A stretch of 64,000 nt of DNA from Paenibacillus helianthi (GTDB lineage Bacteria; Bacillota; Bacilli; Paenibacillales; Paenibacillaceae), in NCBI RefSeq assembly GCF_001909055.1, contig NZ_LVWI01000048.1:124001-188000 (forward strand), given 5' to 3'. Shown piece after piece: positions 60,973 through 64,000 of the stretch. The position numbers and the translations under genes were made by a program. How positions within the stretch are numbered: the first letter of the stretch is position 1; each line of letters starts with the position of its first letter. Below the pieces are notes generated by a model. That model searched no databases. It was not told the DNA's origin and saw nothing but the letters and a program-made list of their open reading frames with translations.

Positions 60973-63537
60973 TCAACCCACCTCTTTCCGCTTAATTTTT
61001 AAATTCAGCATCTTCTCCAAATTCAGCAAATGGATAAACTGTTGGTTTTGTTTGTATATGGCATCGAGCATATCTGAATTCATAAGCACATAATCCAGCG
61101 TTTCTTCCATGTATGCTCTTGAGAGCGGGCAAACCTGCGCAACCTCATCAACTACAATTCCCACCTCATGTCCAGACACTTCGCAGATCATGATCCGGGA
61201 GCCGGGGGCTTGCTCAAAGGCGCTCATTCCCAATTGAGGCCGTAAATCATACACCGGAAACAGCATTCCCCGCAGATGAATCATCCCCAGAACATGTGCA
61301 GGCGCAGAGACCAGAGGGTGAATCTCAGGTACAGGCAGAATCTCTTTCATCTTGTAAATCGGAATTCCGAAATCCAAACCTGACAGCTTGAAGGTCACAT
61401 ATTTCTCACCTTCAGCATCTACCTGTTCACCCTTCATGTCTTCTGCCAGCAGTGCCTCGTATGAGGAGCCTGTCTCACGGGCAATGAAGCCGACATCCAA
61501 TATATGGGCCACATGACCGTCTCCAAGAATCGTTGACCCGGCAATATAAGAAACATTACCGATATAATTCCCCAGCGATTTGATCACGATCTCCTGATTG
61601 CCGATGGTTTGATCGACGACCAGACAGACCCGTTTATCCGCCAATCCTACGATTACCACGAACAAGCGGTCCTTAGCCGGTTCAAGCTCTTCCTGCACCT
61701 GCAGTTTTCGGTGAAGACGTACAAGAGGCAGTACCTGATTGCGGAATTTACACACTTCTTTCCCTTGTACCGTAAGAATATCCGCTGTCTTCAGCCTGAA
61801 GATTTCAATCACATTCACTAACGGAACCGCAAATGTACTTCTTCCCAGCTTCACCAGCAAAGATCTTATAATGGCAAGGGTTAAGGGAAGCTTTATGGTA
61901 AATACGGTCCCTTCATTCCGCGTGGTTTCAATATCAATGATGCCATTTAGTTTCTCAATATGCGATTTCACAATATCCATTCCAACGCCCCGCCCGGACA
62001 GATCTGTGACCGTTTGGGCTGTGGAAACGCCTGAACGGAAAATCAGCATCACAAGTTCCTTTTCCGTCATATGGCTGGCCTCTTCAGCACTAACGAACCC
62101 TTTACGGATTGCCATTTCTTTAACCTTTTCCGCATCTATGCCCCTGCCATCATCTGCGATAGTAATTACGATCATATTCCCTTGATGGCTGGCCCGAAGC
62201 ACTATGGTTCCTTTGCACGGTTTGCCCATCGCAGCCCGTTCTTCCGGTAGCTCCAATCCATGGTCCACCGAATTACGCAGGATATGAATGAGCGGGTCAC
62301 TGATTTCTTCAATCAGGGTACGGTCAAGCTCCGTCTCTTTGCCTTCAATGATGAATTCGATTTCTTTATTCGATTTCTGAGCCAAATCACGGACCATTCG
62401 CGGAAAACGGCCAAACAAATGCTCAATCGGCAGCATCCGTGTCTTCATCATTCCTTCCTGGAGATCGGTAACGACCATGTTCAAATGGCTTGCAATGTCA
62501 TTGAGGACATTAATATCGCCATTGTTTTTGAACTGCTCGCTTAGCTTGGCACGTATACTGCGAAGCCTAGTGTTATCAATGATTAATTCGCCTACCAGAT
62601 TCAGAAGACCCTCAAGACGTTCCACATCAACGCGAACCGTCTGAGCCACCTGTACCTTTTTCTCAGTAATTACCTGAACCTCATTAACTTTGACTATATC
62701 CTTGCGGGGTTCTTGTACTTTGCTCTGTTCGACTTCTGGCACTACTTTCCCTTCTATAAAGGCATCCAGATTCAAAGCTGTAATATATTCAATACGTACG
62801 GAATCAATTTGGGAGATATGGGTCAGACTACGGATAATGTCCTGCTGGATTTGTCGGGTAATCAAAATATACACTACAGTTCCGGTAAATAACTCATCCT
62901 TCTCAATCATTTCCAGCTCCGGGTAGCAGGCAGCAACTTCCCCATGCTCTGTCAGATTAATTTCGACGAGCTTGGCCCTTACATATTTCATGGATTCCTC
63001 TTCCGCCATATGAACATGAATAGCCATAACCTCGTAGCCGCTTTCCAGAGCCGTTTGTATTTTTCCTTTCTGAACATTATCAAAGACAATATGTAGAGCA
63101 GGTACAGACTTTTTAACTGACTGTTCATGGTTTAGGGGAGTGCCCGAAGCGGAACCCCGGATTTCTTCCAGCCGCCCCATGAGGATCGTTGTGTCTCCCT
63201 CCTCCATCACACCACCCAGAATGGAGTGGCGGAGCTCCTTAATGAAATCGATACAGTCGAATAGAATATTCAATAATTCGGAGGTTACCTCCTGCTCTCC
63301 GCACCGGATCAGCTCAAATACACTTTCCATCTGATGGGTCAGTCTGTTAAGCTGCTTAAAACCCATGACTGCAGAAGATCCTTTTAAGGTATGTGCAGCC
63401 CGGAAAATTTTCTGAATGGTGTCTTGCTGACAGCCCACGCTTTCCAGCATCAGCAAGGAATCATCCAAAAGCTGAAGCTGTTCTTCCATCTCATCTAAAA
63501 AGACACCCAAATACGCAGAATTATGAAAATCATTCAT
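60973..63537 (-). CDS. cheA: CheA-type histidine kinase with extra C-terminal CheW domain
   Basis: At 854 residues this is longer than ordinary CheA. It has the P1 Hpt domain with His49 in RAAHTLKGSSAVMGF, a degenerate P2-like region (about 150-265), the P3 dimerisation helix (about 300-370), the P4 ATPase (RNSVDHGLE, DDGRGID, GRGVGMDIV) and P5 CheW-like domain (about 560-690). A second complete CheW-like domain follows (711-854). AAGGAG lies upstream. No cheY, cheB or cheR is adjacent. It should join receptors to an output, here possibly the partner-switch genes downstream. Confidence 0.9.
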   Translation of the reverse strand: MNDFHNSAYLGVFLDEMEEQLQLLDDSLLMLESVGCQQDTIQKIFRAAHTLKGSSAVMGFKQLNRLTHQMESVFELIRCGEQEVTSELLNILFDCIDFIKELRHSILGGVMEEGDTTILMGRLEEIRGSASGTPLNHEQSVKKSVPALHIVFDNVQKGKIQTALESGYEVMAIHVHMAEEESMKYVRAKLVEINLTEHGEVAACYPELEMIEKDELFTGTVVYILITRQIQQDIIRSLTHISQIDSVRIEYITALNLDAFIEGKVVPEVEQSKVQEPRKDIVKVNEVQVITEKKVQVAQTVRVDVERLEGLLNLVGELIIDNTRLRSIRAKLSEQFKNNGDINVLNDIASHLNMVVTDLQEGMMKTRMLPIEHLFGRFPRMVRDLAQKSNKEIEFIIEGKETELDRTLIEEISDPLIHILRNSVDHGLELPEERAAMGKPCKGTIVLRASHQGNMIVITIADDGRGIDAEKVKEMAIRKGFVSAEEASHMTEKELVMLIFRSGVSTAQTVTDLSGRGVGMDIVKSHIEKLNGIIDIETTRNEGTVFTIKLPLTLAIIRSLLVKLGRSTFAVPLVNVIEIFRLKTADILTVQGKEVCKFRNQVLPLVRLHRKLQVQEELEPAKDRLFVVIVGLADKRVCLVVDQTIGNQEIVIKSLGNYIGNVSYIAGSTILGDGHVAHILDVGFIARETGSSYEALLAEDMKGEQVDAEGEKYVTFKLSGLDFGIPIYKMKEILPVPEIHPLVSAPAHVLGMIHLRGMLFPVYDLRPQLGMSAFEQAPGSRIMICEVSGHEVGIVVDEVAQVCPLSRAYMEETLDYVLMNSDMLDAIYKQNQQFIHLLNLEKMLNLKIKRKEVG

Positions 63538-63559
63538 CTTTTTCGCTCTCCTTCATGCG

Positions 63560-63994
63560 TCACCCTTCACCAAACAACCGATCAACATTCAGAATGCTGA
63601 TTAACCCGTCTGCACTCTGTCCTATTCCGTCCATATATTGAGCACCTTGGACTTCACGAGATTCAAGCGGAGGCTCAATTTCCTGAAAAGAAGTCACCTT
63701 CTCCACGGCATCGACAGTAATGCCAATAGCCTCCTGCTTGTAGCCCACCACAATGATGCGTGACTGAGCTCCCATGGGCGTCTCGGGAATGCCGAATCTC
63801 CTGCATAAGCTGATCACCGGGACAATCCTGCCCCGCAAATTAATAACGCCTCTGATAAATGGCTTGCTGTTGGGCACTCCTGTGATATGCTCCATTTTGA
63901 TGATTTCATTGATATCACGAATATTAATAGCATGCTTCTCGCTTCCCAGACGGGATACAACATATTGTTCAGTACTCACTGTTGCCTGCATCAT
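63560..63994 (-). CDS. cheW: CheW chemotaxis coupling protein
   Basis: The 144-residue CheW has the two beta barrels with NIRDINEIIKMEHITGVPN, FIRGVINLRGRIVPVI and GITVDAVEKV, the CheW hallmarks. It couples receptors to CheA at the membrane. An in-frame TGA lies just before the ATG at 63994, so it is complete; an adjacent ATG is the only alternative. It precedes cheA by 22 bp on the same strand. A receptor gene probably lies beyond the right edge. Confidence 0.92.
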   Translation of the reverse strand: MMQATVSTEQYVVSRLGSEKHAINIRDINEIIKMEHITGVPNSKPFIRGVINLRGRIVPVISLCRRFGIPETPMGAQSRIIVVGYKQEAIGITVDAVEKVTSFQEIEPPLESREVQGAQYMDGIGQSADGLISILNVDRLFGEG

Positions 63995-64000
63995 TCATCC

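Overview
The window reads as a chromosomal segment of a Paenibacillus-like Firmicute. The grounds are strong AGGAGG-type ribosome sites, ATG/GTG/TTG starts, catabolite-response (cre) boxes, YesM/YesN-type two-component pairs beside ABC sugar transporters, a small YjcZ-like spore-type protein, and a specialised NusG paralogue (LoaP type). This assignment is inferred from gene content and motifs; no database was searched.

Layout. 1-900: the 5' end of a loaP-like antiterminator gene leaving the left edge, then a decayed IS3-family remnant. 0.9-9.4 kb (minus strand): an ADP-ribosylglycohydrolase, a Gfo/Idh/MocA oxidoreductase, a fructose-type PTS IIBCA with its PRD regulator, and small housekeeping genes (DUF1648, MazG-like, Nudix, YceI). 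9.6-13.8 kb (plus): an OmpR/histidine kinase pair, a hypothetical gene and an amidase. 14-32 kb: a glycan-use region with YpsA, two GH42 beta-galactosidases around an AraC regulator, an ABC importer (two permeases plus lipoprotein) divergent from a YesMN pair, a YjcZ-like gene, an SGNH hydrolase, a GH31 alpha-xylosidase and its divergent AraC regulator. 32-36.4 kb: a two-domain methyltransferase and an AT-rich two-gene island (ABC-type ATPase plus PD-(D/E)XK nuclease). 36.7-45 kb (minus): alpha/beta hydrolase, HK, RR, radical SAM protein, oxidoreductase, threonine synthase, CYTH protein, a membrane protein. 45-45.9 kb: gene remnants, dispersed repeats and low-complexity DNA. 45.9-58.3 kb: a galactomannan-type locus with GH36 alpha-galactosidase and GH2 beta-mannosidase, divergent from an ABC importer, a YesMN pair and a spermidine-synthase-like protein. 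58.3-64 kb (minus): CheW, CheA with an extra CheW domain, STAS, RsbW-like kinase and PAS-PP2C phosphatase.

How the genes work together. The two ABC importers lack their own ATPase and probably borrow a shared MsmX/MalK-type one. Each is paired with a YesMN kinase/regulator likely to sense extracellular sugar, and with cytoplasmic glycosidases that finish oligosaccharide breakdown. Cre boxes at the PTS, one GH42 gene and the second ABC operon point to CcpA control. The last cluster joins a chemosensory array to a partner-switching module.

The observations most worth a second look are the overlapping ATPase/nuclease pair in AT-rich DNA, the CheA-to-partner-switch cluster, two repeat arrays (a 51-bp-period intergenic repeat at two loci and a roughly 66-bp tandem repeat in the beta-mannosidase leader), the edge LoaP gene, and a probable CTG start codon.
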